Of a stretch of DNA of 64,000 nt, positions 55,216-64,000 are shown piece by piece (positions within the stretch are counted from its first letter, which is position 1; each line of letters starts with the position of its first letter). Source of the DNA: an uncultured Bacteroidales bacterium. GTDB lineage: Bacteria; Bacteroidota; Bacteroidia; Bacteroidales; Paludibacteraceae. Below the pieces are notes generated by a model. It was not told where the DNA came from. It saw only the letters and a list, made by a program, of their open reading frames with translations, and searched no databases. A program made the position numbers and the translations under genes. The stretch covers positions 1-64,000 of the forward strand of contig CADCDS010000019.1 of assembly GCA_902800215.1 (NCBI GenBank), read 5' to 3'.

Positions 55216-55494
55216 ATGAACGATAACAAAACCATACAACTCATTGTTGCTGCCGCGCTTGCACTTGCCGGTATCGCACTCCTCTTCCTCGGCGCATGTT
55301 TCGCTCCCCAAGGAGAGATACACGATACGGTACTCGTCGCCTTCGGTGAGATCGCTACCTTCTCCGGCTCAATAATCGGTATCGACTACCACTACAAACG
55401 CAAAAACCAAAACAATAATGATACAGCTAACACTAACCCGTCAAACCCAAACGGGCAAAGCAGTGAAGGGCATCCTCACCTTCCCGCTGCTTGA
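55216..55494 (+). CDS. holin-like small membrane protein, 92 aa
   Basis: The start at 55216 (MNDNKTIQLIVAAALALAGI) gives a strong membrane helix, then a weaker second one (VLVAFGEIATFSGSIIGI), and a hydrophilic Asn/Pro-rich tail. Size and layout fit phage holins or small transmembrane proteins of Bacteroidales prophages. It overlaps the next gene, as in lysis cassettes. Confidence 0.6.
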   Translation: MNDNKTIQLIVAAALALAGIALLFLGACFAPQGEIHDTVLVAFGEIATFSGSIIGIDYHYKRKNQNNNDTANTNPSNPNGQSSEGHPHLPAA

Positions 55495-55789
55495 TAGAGA
55501 AGATATCTTCACCGTGCCAACGCTCGAAAACGCCGACTTCCTCATTCCGGACGGCTCCTACAAGGTCGAGAAATCATGGTCACCAAAATTCCGTAAGTTC
55601 CTGCCAGAACTGCTCGAAGTTCCCGATCGAACCGGAATAAGAATCCATCGCGGCACATTGCCCGAACACTCAAAAGGTTGCATCCTGCTCGACATGACTG
55701 GAATGGCAAACCTCGATATTTTGTTTAACCAAATATCAGTCTTTGAAATCGATGAAGAAGTTATTATTACCGTCACTACTAATCTGTAG
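55418..55789 (+). CDS. DUF5675-like protein, 123 aa
   Basis: DGSYKVEKSWSPKFRKFLPE, VPDRTGIRIHRGTLPEHSKG and CILLDMTG match the DUF5675 family (G-x-Y-x-V, SPKF, GIRIH, S/T-KGCI), common in phages and mobile elements and thought to act on cell wall or in lysis. It overlaps both neighbours. Confidence 0.7.
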   Translation: MIQLTLTRQTQTGKAVKGILTFPLLDREDIFTVPTLENADFLIPDGSYKVEKSWSPKFRKFLPELLEVPDRTGIRIHRGTLPEHSKGCILLDMTGMANLDILFNQISVFEIDEEVIITVTTNL

Positions 55790-55934
55790 TATCACCATTG
55801 GGTTTTGTTCTTGCAAGGCTTGGAGAACCATCTCCACTACCTCCACTTACGTGCAGCAGAACGACTCCACAAAAACGACCACAACCATCTCCTCCAAAAC
55901 GGTCGAGGAGTATCAAGGGGTCAAAAAGAAATAG
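55752..55934 (+). CDS. small lipoprotein, outer-spanin-like, 60 aa
   Basis: From ATG at 55752, MKKLLLPSLLICSITIGFCS then a lipidation Cys and a Thr/Ser-rich end (TTTTISSKTVEEYQGVKKK). A tiny lipoprotein overlapping a lysis gene is the usual form of an outer-membrane spanin. The overlap with the upstream gene is 38 bases. Confidence 0.6.
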   Translation: MKKLLLPSLLICSITIGFCSCKAWRTISTTSTYVQQNDSTKTTTTISSKTVEEYQGVKKK

Positions 55935-55968
55935 GTAAACGACGCGCCTATCAAAAGAAAGCGTCCAT

Positions 55969-56008
55969 TAACAATTTAACAGTTTAACAATTTAACGTTT
56001 TAACACTT
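55969..56008. repeat. 8-bp-period array (TAACAATT family)
   Basis: TAACAATT, TAACAGTT, TAACAATT, TAACGTTT, TAACACTT run at a strict 8-bp period, directly upstream of the gene at 56016. Confidence 0.8.
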
Positions 56009-56015
56009 ACTCACT

Positions 56016-56402
56016 ATGGCAAAAGTCGTTTATGCAACTGGTATTGACTATGCTCAAGGTAGTCTTGCCAAACCGACCGTTCGTCAAGGTCACGTGTGCG
56101 GAACGTACCTCATCGGTACTCACCGCGAAGCGCCCACCCAGAACCCGAACTGCACGCGCATGTATGTCCGCAAGGCAGAAACGTACAATCGTACGACTCC
56201 GATCTCGGCAGATGAGGCAGCAGCACGTCTGCGGTTCAGCACCGTGGCAGCGATGGTTAAGCAGCGTAAAGGTGACCTCACCAAGATCGCAGCCGACCAA
56301 GCAGCCTTCCTGGAACAGAAGGACCTCGCAGGCGGTAAGAAGACGCTGAAAGCGTACTACTGGAAGATCTGCGGAGAGGCGTACGATAGCCAGCAAGGCT
56401 AA
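56016..56402 (+). CDS. hypothetical accessory protein, 128 aa
   Basis: Basic and helical, with TRMYVRKAETYNRTTPISAD and GGKKTLKAYYWKICGEAY. Similar in plan to the 115-aa protein at 54103. The family is not known. It closes the accessory island; a terminator follows. Confidence 0.55.
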   Translation: MAKVVYATGIDYAQGSLAKPTVRQGHVCGTYLIGTHREAPTQNPNCTRMYVRKAETYNRTTPISADEAAARLRFSTVAAMVKQRKGDLTKIAADQAAFLEQKDLAGGKKTLKAYYWKICGEAYDSQQG

Positions 56403-56420
56403 TCGAAACCCTTCAAAAGG

Positions 56421-56448
56421 AAAAATCGCTCAAAACGGGCGATTTTTC
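56421..56448 (+). terminator. terminator after the accessory island
   Basis: AAAAATCGC pairs with GCGATTTTT across a short AAAAC-type loop, followed by T-rich sequence. Confidence 0.75.
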
Positions 56449-56479
56449 TTGTATATTTCAAATATTTTTTGTAATTTTG
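56448..56479 (+). promoter_or_regulatory. promoter of the Sel1/secreted operon
   Basis: CTTG at 56448-56451, 20 bases, then TAATTTTG at 56472-56479, 47 bases before the ATG at 56527. Confidence 0.7.
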
Positions 56480-56526
56480 CAAGCAAAATTGAAAATGCCG
56501 TGTAATCACTCTAACAATAACTCCTT

Positions 56527-57309
56527 ATGAAACGATTTTTATTTAGTTTGCTATTCCTTCTCAGCGTATCCCTTTCATGGTCAGCATCGCGGATTGAGGT
56601 AAACGCCTCGAACATTGAACACGATGTGGATTACTATGGTTTACGAGGGATGAATGTTTATCTGGATCTTACCGCCTATCAGGCAACAAACCAATTGGTG
56701 AAGGTTCGGTTGGTTCTATACGATCAAAACGGGAATGAGGTAAAGGCTCCTAATGCGTCCTTCGGCGGTGCAGGCAAAGTCTTCAACTTAGAGTATATCT
56801 ACGGGGTTAAGAACGGAACGGAAGACTTTGAAAAATTTTTTTATTTCATTCCTTATTCCGCCTTTAGCAATATGTCTCGAGGAGATTATTATATCAAAGG
56901 CTGGATCTATTTGACGGATAACTATATTTACCCGGGGGACAGCAAAGCACGCACGGAGAACATGTGGTTCACTTATTTGGGAAAATCCACTCAGGCCATG
57001 GGCGTAGCCGGTACGCCTTCGAAGAGTTCGGATAAACCCGTCTCCAATACCCCGTCCCAGACGAATACCAAGACGACCAATACGGTGGTCATTCCCGTCT
57101 CCACCACCCCGGCTCCTATGCCGCGTACCGTCTATGAGCAATGCTCTGCCTGTCACGGAACGGGACGAGTGGAACACTATACCTATACTTCGCAAGTAGG
57201 CACCTTCTTCTGCTACGAATGCGGTCGTGAATGCACATACGGACATTCGCATGTCAACTGCCAGATTTGTGGAGGAAGAGGTACTATAGAGCGCACCGTA
57301 TATTATTAA
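56527..57309 (+). CDS. secreted protein with DnaJ-type zinc-finger-like C-terminus, 260 aa
   Basis: A signal peptide (MKRFLFSLLFLLSVSLSWSA) precedes a beta-sandwich-like domain (about 22-155), then a Ser/Thr/Pro linker. The C-terminus has CSACHGTGR, CYECGREC and CQICGGRGT, three CxxC pairs like the CxxCxGxG zinc finger of DnaJ. Such zinc fingers on an exported protein are uncommon outside Bacteroidetes. It is first in an operon with two Sel1-type proteins. Confidence 0.7.
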   Translation: MKRFLFSLLFLLSVSLSWSASRIEVNASNIEHDVDYYGLRGMNVYLDLTAYQATNQLVKVRLVLYDQNGNEVKAPNASFGGAGKVFNLEYIYGVKNGTEDFEKFFYFIPYSAFSNMSRGDYYIKGWIYLTDNYIYPGDSKARTENMWFTYLGKSTQAMGVAGTPSKSSDKPVSNTPSQTNTKTTNTVVIPVSTTPAPMPRTVYEQCSACHGTGRVEHYTYTSQVGTFFCYECGRECTYGHSHVNCQICGGRGTIERTVYY

Positions 57310-57318
57310 TTAACTGAA

Positions 57319-58362
57319 ATGACTATGAGACGACTGAGTATATACATATGCCTTCTGTTCGCTATGACGGTAACAGGGCAGACAGACGTGTTTCGGAAAG
57401 CTATCCAAACGGCGTACAATACCGGCACGGCAGAATCGCAATATAAGGTAGCAAGTTTATACTGGAAAGGAGGAGAAACACCTTTCGAGACCGACGATTA
57501 TATCCACTGGTTAACCTTAGCCGCCAGGCAGGGACACCGGCAAGCGATGACGGATCTGGCTTCGCGGTACACGACAGGTATTCTCGGAAATTACGTGATC
57601 ATTCTGAATCCCAACTACCGCGAGGCATTAGTATGGTGGGAAAAAGTGCAGGACTATTTCATGATGAGCAAGATCTATGCACAGGGTGGTTACGGTGTGC
57701 AAAAAGACGTTTCAAAGGCTTTGGAAAACGCAGAAAAGGCAGCCAACAAGAATGGAGGTCTCGCCTTTTTCGTAGCGGAAATGTACGAAGCTAAGACCGT
57801 TTCAGACAAGGTGACGAATGATATTAAGACTTGGTACAACGCGCTGCGCGGAAGTGTGACCGTAAACAAAACCAAATCCTTCCGATTCTACAAGATCAAT
57901 GCCGACCAGACCAATGACGATTATTCGTGCGTTACGGTGGCAGAGAAGTATTTGAAAGGCGAAGGAGTGACGCAAAACATACCGGCGGCAAAGGTGTATT
58001 TTGAGAAAGCAGGTCGAGACGGACTGGTGAGAGAAGCGATGTTGTTTGCTTTTGGAAGTAATCCGCGTAGCAATCCGTATATCGGAAAGAACCTTTCCGA
58101 GAAAGATGTGACGTACATACAGGGGTTCGCTGTCCAACCGGATTTCAAAACGGCCCATGAGGCGGTTGACAAAGCCATTCTGTTAGACAAAAACAAACCG
58201 GCTTCTTTGGCGCACGACTACAACCTGAAGGGTGTTATCTATATGGCGCAGGGCAATGAATACGAGGCACTGCGGATGTACGGCAAAGTGCTGGATCTGA
58301 ACAGCCGGTATTTCAAGGAAAACGAGTCGGCATTACATATAGCTCTTTTCTCAAACCAATAA
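57319..58362 (+). CDS. secreted Sel1/TPR-type repeat protein, 347 aa
   Basis: After a signal peptide (MRRLSIYICLLFAMTVTG), Sel1-type helical repeats follow (SQYKVASLYWKGG, QAMTDLASRYTTGILG, YFMMSKIYAQGGYGVQKD, VAEKYLKGEGVTQN). The final part is TPR-like (YNLKGVIYMAQGNEYEALRM). A start two codons later is also possible. It is probably a periplasmic scaffold protein. Confidence 0.75.
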   Translation: MTMRRLSIYICLLFAMTVTGQTDVFRKAIQTAYNTGTAESQYKVASLYWKGGETPFETDDYIHWLTLAARQGHRQAMTDLASRYTTGILGNYVIILNPNYREALVWWEKVQDYFMMSKIYAQGGYGVQKDVSKALENAEKAANKNGGLAFFVAEMYEAKTVSDKVTNDIKTWYNALRGSVTVNKTKSFRFYKINADQTNDDYSCVTVAEKYLKGEGVTQNIPAAKVYFEKAGRDGLVREAMLFAFGSNPRSNPYIGKNLSEKDVTYIQGFAVQPDFKTAHEAVDKAILLDKNKPASLAHDYNLKGVIYMAQGNEYEALRMYGKVLDLNSRYFKENESALHIALFSNQ

Positions 58363-58389
58363 TCAATAACCACACGAAATAGCATTCCT

Positions 58390-60402
58390 ATGAAACGCAT
58401 ATCTCTATTTTGTCTCATTCTGATGACGACAATGGCAGCCTATAGCGCTCAGATCTTCACGGATGATTTCCATCGAACGATAGAAATTCGCAACCTGGAG
58501 ACGAATCCGAAGAAAGCAGCCAATGAAGTGGTTTATATCAATCAAAAGAACTGCATCAATAGTCTGGTTAATTACAAACTGGTGCAATCGATTAAGTATG
58601 ACAAGCAGCATAACACCTTCTTCGTGAGAGTCCTTCAGGGCAAAAAGATCGTCGGAAGAACACTGTACGACATGTTCGGAACTCCGATTCGCCGCTTCGA
58701 TAAACCGGTTTTTATCGAGTATCTCGACCACTCCGTTGTCGCTAAACAGACAAAGGATACGACAAAGGTTGACACCGTGCTGAAGATGTCTATCAACGAG
58801 TACAACGGGCGCGCATGTATGCGGAAAGTGAAAGAACTTCAGTCTTCCAAACCGGAAGAGGCAGCGATGTATTACGAGTACGCCTTGCAACTCCAATGCC
58901 CCATTGCGTCAGAAAGCGAGTTAGCAGATCTCTACCTGAAAGCCGCTAAGGAGAAAATATATATAACAGACTATTTTCTATACGACAAAGCTGCTCATTT
59001 GGGAAATGTACCGGCGATGGAAGCGATGATTCGGAAATATACAACTTGCGTTAACACGGCTGGTTCGGAAGAGAAGAAACAAGAGTGGAGGAATCTCTTA
59101 ACCGCATGGGCAGGTGCCGCTTCGGATCGTGGGAGTATGTACGGTACGTATGTATATGGTGAGTACCTGCTCGCTAAAGGAGAATGGTTAAAAGCGGAGA
59201 TCTGTTTCGAGCAAGCCGCTAACGCAGGGATTACAGGTGCTGATGAAGCACTACGGGAAACGAAAGAGAAGATGAAACCCGTATCCGTAAAGGGGAAACT
59301 ACCGGCTGAGTTATCCAAGCACCTGCAGGACCTGACGATCGAGAATCTATATGTATTGGCACGCAAAGGATATATCGATGCCATTGAGGAATACTGCACC
59401 TCGGAACTCTTCTTCAGTTACTTGCCGGATGGAGAGCCGGACATATTCTCTGACGATTCTTCTGAGGAAAGCGGATTTTCACCGCTAAGCGAGCGAACGG
59501 CAGCAGAAGTGATTCCGTTGCTTCAATCGGCTGCTCCCCGAAGTAACAAGTGTAAGTTCTTATTAGCCTGCTGTCTTTCTGACAAACGGTGTTTCGGTGT
59601 AGCGTTTCCTGCGGAAAAGGAACATCCTTACGTCAACATCAAGCAGGCACAGAAATGGGTACGGGAGTTTATGGCCAACCCTCCGAAAAATGCTGAAGAT
59701 AATCCGTTTAGGATGAGTAACGAGCAGATCCGGCAGATGGCGGAAAATATCTTATCCTATGATGCTAACTACCAGCGTCCTGCTGTTTCTGTCATGTCCG
59801 GAGTGGACATTAATCAGATTGCGAGGTATTCCGATATGCAAGGTGGAACAACGAAGAATGAACAGAAGACAACGACATACGATCCCAATCGTCCTCCTAC
59901 CAACACTACCAATCGCACGATGGAGCAGTTGGTGTACTACCCGATGGGTCTGGCATGCATGCCAAAAAATGGTGAGGGGTTGATGTCGAAAAATAAAATT
60001 AGCGAACTTAAATCCATTTTATCCAAAAACGGGTATCAATACGAAACTGATACATACGATAATTCCGTTTGTCTATATTTTAAAAAAGACGGTATACTCC
60101 GTCATGGATCTTACTCATTGAAGCCTTTTATTAGTCTATCTAATAATGTTACTTATTCCTCTTGGTGGTACATATCTTATTTGAGACATAGCAATTTGTC
60201 AAAAGCAAACAAGGAATACAAAGCATGGCTAAAAGAATTACAAGACATGGGCTTTACTATGAAAAAGGAATCAACAGCCGGCAACAAATATGATAAAAAA
60301 AAGTATGAGGGCAGAAAAGGATCCTATAGAGTAGTGCTTAGACTAGAAAAATATAGTTATTACGAAATACAATTATATGTTTATCCGAATTTACATAAAT
60401 AG
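58390..60402 (+). CDS. secreted Sel1-related protein, 670 aa
   Basis: A signal peptide (MKRISLFCLILMTTMAAYSA) and an N-terminal domain (MFGTPIRRFDKPVFIEYLDH) precede Sel1-like units (ASDRGSMYGTYVYGEYLLAK, ICFEQAANAGITGADEAL). After residue about 525 composition turns AT-rich and a separate 140-residue domain begins (KISELKSILSKNGYQYETDT, YYEIQLYVYPNLHK). The sharp composition change suggests a recently gained C-terminal domain. Function unknown. Confidence 0.65.
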   Translation: MKRISLFCLILMTTMAAYSAQIFTDDFHRTIEIRNLETNPKKAANEVVYINQKNCINSLVNYKLVQSIKYDKQHNTFFVRVLQGKKIVGRTLYDMFGTPIRRFDKPVFIEYLDHSVVAKQTKDTTKVDTVLKMSINEYNGRACMRKVKELQSSKPEEAAMYYEYALQLQCPIASESELADLYLKAAKEKIYITDYFLYDKAAHLGNVPAMEAMIRKYTTCVNTAGSEEKKQEWRNLLTAWAGAASDRGSMYGTYVYGEYLLAKGEWLKAEICFEQAANAGITGADEALRETKEKMKPVSVKGKLPAELSKHLQDLTIENLYVLARKGYIDAIEEYCTSELFFSYLPDGEPDIFSDDSSEESGFSPLSERTAAEVIPLLQSAAPRSNKCKFLLACCLSDKRCFGVAFPAEKEHPYVNIKQAQKWVREFMANPPKNAEDNPFRMSNEQIRQMAENILSYDANYQRPAVSVMSGVDINQIARYSDMQGGTTKNEQKTTTYDPNRPPTNTTNRTMEQLVYYPMGLACMPKNGEGLMSKNKISELKSILSKNGYQYETDTYDNSVCLYFKKDGILRHGSYSLKPFISLSNNVTYSSWWYISYLRHSNLSKANKEYKAWLKELQDMGFTMKKESTAGNKYDKKKYEGRKGSYRVVLRLEKYSYYEIQLYVYPNLHK

Positions 60403-60416
60403 TTTGAACGTAGCTT

Positions 60417-62378
60417 ATGAAACGACTTTTTCTTGCGCTGTGCGCCATCATGATGGCCTCGGCAATCTTCGCCTCTTCGGTGAACTACACCGCTGATGAC
60501 AACACGATCTTCTCTAACCCGGAACGGGGATTCATCACCATGATCGGTGGTACCTTATCGGAGAAGAAACCGTATGGAGTCAAAGGCCATGAGAGTACGC
60601 TGGACAACAAGATCTCTTCGGAGAAGATGTCCATTGTGCTGGTGCATTACTACCTGAGCAATTACCGCACGACGGCCACGCTGCCGACGAAGATCCTCAA
60701 CGCTTTTGATGAGGATATGGCGGTGCTGCGCTCCAAAGGTATGAAGGCTATCATCCGCTTCTCGTACACCGAATCCACTTCAGGAGACGATGCGGCATGG
60801 AACATCGTCAAACAGCATATCCAGCAGTACAAGAGCCACTGGCAGGCGAATGCAGACGTTATCTTCTGCTTCCAGGCGGGTATCGTCGGTGCCTGGGGAG
60901 AATGGTATTACACCCAGAACTACGGCAATCAGTTGTCATCCATGAACAGCGCCCGGCGCTTGGTAGTGGACTCGCTCTTAGCTGCCGTACCGGCTGACCG
61001 CTGCATCCAGTTGCGTACACCGAAGTTCAAAACCGGTTATGTAGGCAACAGTCAGCCGCTCACCGAAACGGAAGCCTATAACGGTTCCGCCAAAGCCCGT
61101 CTGGGCCATCATAACGATGCTTTCCTCTATGACTACGACAACATGGGAACGTATTCCGATACCGCGAAAGAGAAACCCTATCTGGCGCAAGAGACGCTTT
61201 ATGTGCCGCTGGGAGGCGAGACGGATATCACCAAGGACAGCTTAGCGCGACAATGGGCCACCTATGACAAGACGATCGCTGAGATGAGTCGTCTGCACTG
61301 GACCTTCATCCAGAGCGGTTATGCGGAGACGACCACGAATATGTGGCGCAACAACGGAACGTTCGATGAACTCAACCGCCGCATGGGTTATCGTTTCCAA
61401 CTGGTGAGCGGTACCTATTCCGACCAGGTAGCTGCAGGTGGCAAGCTGTCCGTGAACATGCAGATCCGTAATGCCGGTTTTGCACCGCTGTACAACGAGC
61501 GTCCGGCGTATATCGTGCTCAAGAACGGTAGCAAGACCTATCAACTGAAACTCAACGCCGATCCCCGTCGATGGAAACCCAACGGCGTGATCACCACCGT
61601 CAATGAGCAACTGACCGTGCCGTCCAATGTACCGGCAGGCAGTTACCAACTCTACCTGTATCTCCCCGATGCGTATGCATCTATCGCGTCCAACCCCAAG
61701 TACGCCGTACGCTTTGCGAACAGCAACGTATGGGAGTCTTCTACGGGAATGAACAAACTCAACGCGTCTGTCACCGTCACCGGCGGCGGTGCACCGGTCG
61801 ATCCGCCGACACCGGGTGACGCTATCCTCCTGCCGGCAACGCTGGATAAGGCCAACGTCACCGCTTACAGCGACGACATGACCTGGTATAACACCGATTA
61901 CTTCGATTTCGGTCCGTCGGATGCTGCTAACCTTGACCGCTGGGCGGAATGGAACGTCGAACTGCGTTACCCGGGTGAGTACTTCGTGAGCGAAGTGATA
62001 GCTTCCGTTTATAATGACGGCAACATCGTCGGTCACTCATGGCTGATCCAGCTGCTGGATAACGATTCGCCTGTCAGCAGTTACACCACCGTCGGCAAAT
62101 GGGCGGAAGGCGAGATCGCTTATGAAGACAAATGGGATCTGTCCTCCGTAGCTGCAGGCACCTATACGCTGCGCGTACAGAACAACATGCAATGGGCACA
62201 ACCCAAACTGCAGAGCCTAACCCTTCAGTACGACGGTGTTATCCCTTCCGATAACCAGGATATAACGATCACCAATCTTCCATATCCAATATCCAATATG
62301 TATGATATCCTCGGTCGTCCGGTGGATGAGTCCTACCACGGTATCGTGATTATCAACGGTATGAAATACCTGAGATGA
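60417..62378 (+). CDS. DUF4874/DUF4832 secreted protein, 653 aa
   Basis: After a signal peptide ([20 protein letters not shown]), [11 protein letters not shown] marks DUF4874, and [20 protein letters not shown] marks DUF4832. The TIM-barrel-like N-terminal part includes [14 protein letters not shown]. These domains resemble a glycoside-hydrolase barrel, but no activity is established. A C-terminal beta-domain (about 470-620) and a short tail ([20 protein letters not shown]) complete it. A heptamer array encodes LPYPISN just before that tail. Confidence 0.8.
   Translation: MKRLFLALCAIMMASAIFASSVNYTADDNTIFSNPERGFITMIGGTLSEKKPYGVKGHESTLDNKISSEKMSIVLVHYYLSNYRTTATLPTKILNAFDEDMAVLRSKGMKAIIRFSYTESTSGDDAAWNIVKQHIQQYKSHWQANADVIFCFQAGIVGAWGEWYYTQNYGNQLSSMNSARRLVVDSLLAAVPADRCIQLRTPKFKTGYVGNSQPLTETEAYNGSAKARLGHHNDAFLYDYDNMGTYSDTAKEKPYLAQETLYVPLGGETDITKDSLARQWATYDKTIAEMSRLHWTFIQSGYAETTTNMWRNNGTFDELNRRMGYRFQLVSGTYSDQVAAGGKLSVNMQIRNAGFAPLYNERPAYIVLKNGSKTYQLKLNADPRRWKPNGVITTVNEQLTVPSNVPAGSYQLYLYLPDAYASIASNPKYAVRFANSNVWESSTGMNKLNASVTVTGGGAPVDPPTPGDAILLPATLDKANVTAYSDDMTWYNTDYFDFGPSDAANLDRWAEWNVELRYPGEYFVSEVIASVYNDGNIVGHSWLIQLLDNDSPVSSYTTVGKWAEGEIAYEDKWDLSSVAAGTYTLRVQNNMQWAQPKLQSLTLQYDGVIPSDNQDITITNLPYPISNMYDILGRPVDESYHGIVIINGMKYLR
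62272..62299. repeat. heptamer array (CCAATAT family), intragenic
   Basis: CCAATCT, TCCATAT, CCAATAT, CCAATAT run at 7-bp period, just before the C-terminal tail of the DUF4832 protein. Confidence 0.75.
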
Positions 62379-62467
62379 TTGGAGATTGGAGATTGGAAAT
62401 TGGAAATTGGAAATTGGAGATTGGAGATTGGAAATTGGAGATTGGAGATTGGAGATTGGAGATTGAA
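62377..62467. repeat. longest heptamer array (GATTGGA family), 13 units
   Basis: Thirteen units of GATTGGA or AATTGGA (the last GATTGAA) at a strict 7-bp period start at the stop codon of the DUF4832 gene and end at a terminator. It is the complement of the CCAATCT family found inside the surface proteins. Confidence 0.9.
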
Positions 62468-62500
62468 AAAAAAATCGCTCCGTTTGAGAGCGATTTTTTT
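62467..62500. terminator. bidirectional terminator
   Basis: ATCGCTC pairs with GAGCGAT, flanked by A-runs and T-runs on both sides, so it can end both the rightward DUF4832 gene and the leftward gene at 62502. Confidence 0.85.
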
Positions 62501-62501
62501 G

Positions 62502-64000
62502 TTACCGTACCACTACCCTGTGGATCGATCGGGCGTTGGTGTCTTGGAGCACCAGGAGGAAATAACCTCGTGTTGCCGGTGCATGGATCGGGGAGTTGTC
62601 ATAGACCTCACTGCCATGCATGCGGCCTAACATATCGTACCAGTAAGCCGTTCCTCTACCCTTGACAGATAAGGGTGCAGAAGGCGGAACGAGCGACGGC
62701 ATATCCGTCACGTCTGCGCTTACGGGTTGCGGAATAAAGGCGCAGGTGAACAGTTTGACACCGTCATTACGCAGCAGCAATGCCTGGTATTCTTCACCCA
62801 TCCGCAGTTTGTTTCCTTCTCCGGCGAAGTAATTGAACTCGATAGCTCCGTCGATCGGTGCACCGCTGACGTACCATTGAACGGAATCGAAGACATAACC
62901 GCCGTTATGATCGAAGTTCTTAATGGCTAACACATCGTTCCAGCGTTGCGCAATGACATCTTTCGAGTACTGCATCGTCACGGTGAACGGCAGGGTGACG
63001 CTGAACTCCGGCATCGAATCCACTAACAGCAGCGAACCGGTATATACGTTCGGATAGAGCGCCGGATCAATCGCAATGGGGATCTCATAATGGCCCTTCT
63101 TCTGCTGTCCTTCCACCGGTGTGGTGATCGACGGCAGCGCCGGATCGTTGAAGGTATATAAGTACCGCAGACTTCTACCGCGCATGATGTCATACGCCAA
63201 AGTCAGCACCGGATCACCTTCACACAGCACGTATGCTGCATTGGCCATGGACGCAATGAGCGACTCGTAGATCTCGAGGTTGAGCACCCAGGTCTTGGCG
63301 CAGTCATTGGCATCGGGCACGGTGTCGATCAGCGACTTCGTTTCCGTTCCGTAGGTCTTGCCATGATAGGTAAACGGCAGACTCTCCGGCAGCAGCATCG
63401 TGTCCTCAAAGACACGGTTCGGCTCGTTCAGTTCCAGATAGATCACGCTGTCGCAGGTCGTCACCGGATTGAGTAAAGTCACGGAATCGACTACACCATA
63501 GGTGCGGTAAACGGTGTCCGTTCGTTCCTTCCAATGGAAACCGGTTCCCTTGCGGTCTGCATCACAAAGCGTATAGGTCTGGGTCTCATAGGTTGCACCC
63601 AGCGGTTTGAGTTTCAAGTTATAATAAGCCACGGACTCACAGGTTCCGCATGTCGTACGCAGGCTCACGCGGAAATCACCACCCTCAATGGGGAAGTCAA
63701 ACGTAGGCGATACCTCGTCGGACCAACCGTAATCCAGACCTTCTATATTCCACTCATAACTCTCGATCTTGTATTTCTTACTGATGAGCGTATCACCCGT
63801 CACGTGGTCGATCTCCTGTACCCAGGAACGGGAACCGTCAAGTTTCACCTTATAGGTGTTCTCGCGGCAGTTCATGATGATCTTCGGCCTGCCGATGATC
63901 GAGATCGGGTTGGTAGCCAAAGTGGAAGCATAGAGGGAGAAGAAACAGGTACTGTCTTGCACGAACATACAATCGACTACATAGAGGCTGTCATCGTGCA
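62502..64000 (-). CDS. 3' part of a large surface protein (5' end beyond window)
   Basis: The frame is open to the right edge of the window, so the start is not seen. Visible are PKD/Ig-like beta-domains ([28 protein letters not shown]), a repeated [11 protein letters not shown] element, and the C-terminal [20 protein letters not shown] to [16 protein letters not shown], a classical type IX sorting domain layout (G-x-Y then R-x-x-V-x). It differs from the NG-x-L-x-I tails of the other large proteins here. It probably acts on the cell surface. Confidence 0.7.
   Translation of the reverse strand, partial: HDDSLYVVDCMFVQDSTCFFSLYASTLATNPISIIGRPKIIMNCRENTYKVKLDGSRSWVQEIDHVTGDTLISKKYKIESYEWNIEGLDYGWSDEVSPTFDFPIEGGDFRVSLRTTCGTCESVAYYNLKLKPLGATYETQTYTLCDADRKGTGFHWKERTDTVYRTYGVVDSVTLLNPVTTCDSVIYLELNEPNRVFEDTMLLPESLPFTYHGKTYGTETKSLIDTVPDANDCAKTWVLNLEIYESLIASMANAAYVLCEGDPVLTLAYDIMRGRSLRYLYTFNDPALPSITTPVEGQQKKGHYEIPIAIDPALYPNVYTGSLLLVDSMPEFSVTLPFTVTMQYSKDVIAQRWNDVLAIKNFDHNGGYVFDSVQWYVSGAPIDGAIEFNYFAGEGNKLRMGEEYQALLLRNDGVKLFTCAFIPQPVSADVTDMPSLVPPSAPLSVKGRGTAYWYDMLGRMHGSEVYDNSPIHAPATRGYFLLVLQDTNARSIHRVVVR

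Overview
The window looks like chromosomal DNA of a Bacteroidales bacterium, probably an uncultured gut or rumen member. Three things point there: promoters of the Bacteroidetes type (TTTG, about 20 bases, then TAnnTTTG), large surface proteins that share a short C-terminal tail built around NG-x-L-x-I-x-x-(D/E)GK-x-YNA-x-G (probably a type IX-like sorting tail), and a membrane-tethered AraC regulator with a Reg_prop propeller. No rRNA is present; five tRNA genes are.

Layout. 1-1.4 kb: accessory genes on the minus strand (a hypothetical protein, an HNH protein, a small helical protein). 1.4-11.4 kb: a pectin-degradation locus, with a CE12-CE8 bifunctional esterase and a 902-residue secreted protein transcribed leftward and a membrane-tethered AraC-type regulator diverging rightward but frame-disrupted. 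11.4-13 kb: a REP-associated tyrosine transposase (RAYT) with its REP-like palindromes. 13-26.4 kb: the conserved translation/transcription block, read on the minus strand as tRNA-Thr, Tyr, Gly, Thr, tuf, tRNA-Trp, secE, nusG, rplK, rplA, rplJ, rplL, rpoB, rpoC; tuf appears to lack an internal segment. 26.5-35.5 kb: a nine-gene leftward operon joining an OmpA/STN envelope protein, a secreted protein, a beta-barrel protein, a SpoIIE/RsbU phosphatase fused to an RsbW-like kinase domain, a STAS anti-anti-sigma factor, a RelA/SpoT-type synthetase, an APH-like kinase, an HD alarmone hydrolase and a tyrosine phosphatase. 35.7-48.2 kb: a rightward operon of three very large repeat-containing surface proteins ending in a 49-residue peptide gene. 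48.3-56.4 kb: an accessory island with a YoeB-type toxin-antitoxin pair, a frameshifted lipoprotein, an EcoRI-type methylase with a DUF262-HNH nuclease, a structured RNA element, small phage-like proteins and a lysis-like cassette. 56.5-64 kb: secreted Sel1-type proteins, a DUF4874/DUF4832 protein, and the 3' end of another large surface protein.

The most unusual signal is spread over the whole window: at least two dozen short degenerate tandem arrays with an exact period of 7 bp (a few of 8 bp). They lie between genes, across stop codons, between tRNA genes and inside coding regions. In paralogous surface proteins the same position carries arrays of unrelated heptamer families (CCAATCT, CCCATAA, GCCAACA), as if the arrays were exchanged or inserted at fixed sites. 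The second candidate system is the envelope-to-alarmone operon. The third is a 140-base element at 51.69-51.83 kb that can form two mutually exclusive folds, one of them a terminator.
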